NCBI RefSeq assembly: GCF_002813775.1
Contig: NZ_CP020370.1
Coordinates: 3,807,501 to 3,871,500 of the forward strand
Length of the DNA: 64,000 nt
Direction: 5' to 3'
From: Candidatus Thiodictyon syntrophicum
Lineage (GTDB): Bacteria; Pseudomonadota; Gammaproteobacteria; Chromatiales; Chromatiaceae
Every line of letters starts with the position of its first letter. Positions within the stretch are counted from its first letter, which is position 1. The translations under genes and the position numbers were made by a program. Positions 63,958 through 64,000 of this stretch are shown here, one piece after another. A model generated the notes under the pieces. The model was not told the DNA's origin. It saw nothing but the letters and a program-made list of their open reading frames with translations, and did no database searches.

Positions 63958-63999
63958 TTAGCCTTTGGACTTCAGTGTGGCGAGCACTGCGAACGGGTT
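63958..63999 (-). CDS. yceD: YceD (DUF177) C-terminus, partial
   Basis: Only the last 13 residues (NPFAVLATLKSKG) are in the window. NPFAVL near the end and the position before rpmF identify the 23S rRNA accumulation protein YceD. A hairpin CAAAGGCTTTTAGCCTTTG overlaps the stop. Confidence 0.8.
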   Translation of the reverse strand, partial: NPFAVLATLKSKG

Positions 64000-64000
64000 T

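Overview
The window is GC-rich DNA from a gammaproteobacterium. The gene order yceD-rpmF-plsX-fabHDG-acpP-fabF-pabC-mltG-tmk-holB-pilZ-tatD at the right end is the standard gammaproteobacterial fatty-acid/cell-envelope cluster. The many defence genes, palindromic repeats and TIR/TPR proteins resemble large Chromatiales (purple sulfur bacteria) genomes. That placement is an inference; no photosynthesis or sulfur gene is present.

Region 1 (55-16,844): a tRNA-Ala(CGC) and its terminator are followed by a tightly packed run of genes that looks like one methylation-based defence locus. It holds a 127-aa protein, a gamma-class adenine methylase (HsdM-like) with a degenerate nuclease-like N-terminus, two proteins of unknown function, a 1391-aa P-loop ATPase, a 282-aa protein, a NurA-like nuclease and an HsdS-like specificity subunit. 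Two insertion sequences have landed in it. A DruA-domain ISAs1-type element (728-2784, perfect 9-bp target duplication) splits the methylase. An IS1182-type element (12,381-14,142) sits in the centre of a palindrome inside a 113-bp tandem repeat.

Region 2 (16,845-24,170): palindromic repeats and a graveyard of toxin-antitoxin remnants, then a DUF262 gene with a truncated ATPase partner, an intact Xre/RES toxin-antitoxin pair with a palindromic operator, and a translationally coupled operon of HerA translocase, PD-(D/E)XK-like protein and serine/threonine kinase with TPR repeats. HerA and NurA normally work together, so this operon may belong functionally to the methylase locus.

Region 3 (24,239-31,252): secreted and lipoprotein genes, a TagF-PP2C pair linked to type VI secretion control, a SLOG-type protein, a class II Fic protein, and wreckage of a type I restriction system (HsdS tail, HsdM with an internal deletion). 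Region 4 (31,256-46,859): a CYTH-Ppx fusion and further CYTH proteins, a CinA-like protein, a 1915-aa secreted beta-helix protein with polysaccharide-export partners, an SLC13 permease, MarC and a ubiX pseudogene. Region 5 (47,192-53,160): tRNA-Phe, a small potassium channel, a DUF4351-type protein, a TPR protein and a membrane TIR protein. Region 6 (52,387 to the end): the conserved fatty-acid and DNA-replication cluster.

Several families of dispersed inverted repeats built from short tandem units occupy the intergenic gaps, including gaps inside the conserved fab cluster. The commonest has arms made of a GTTGTC hexamer around a conserved core; it occurs five times.
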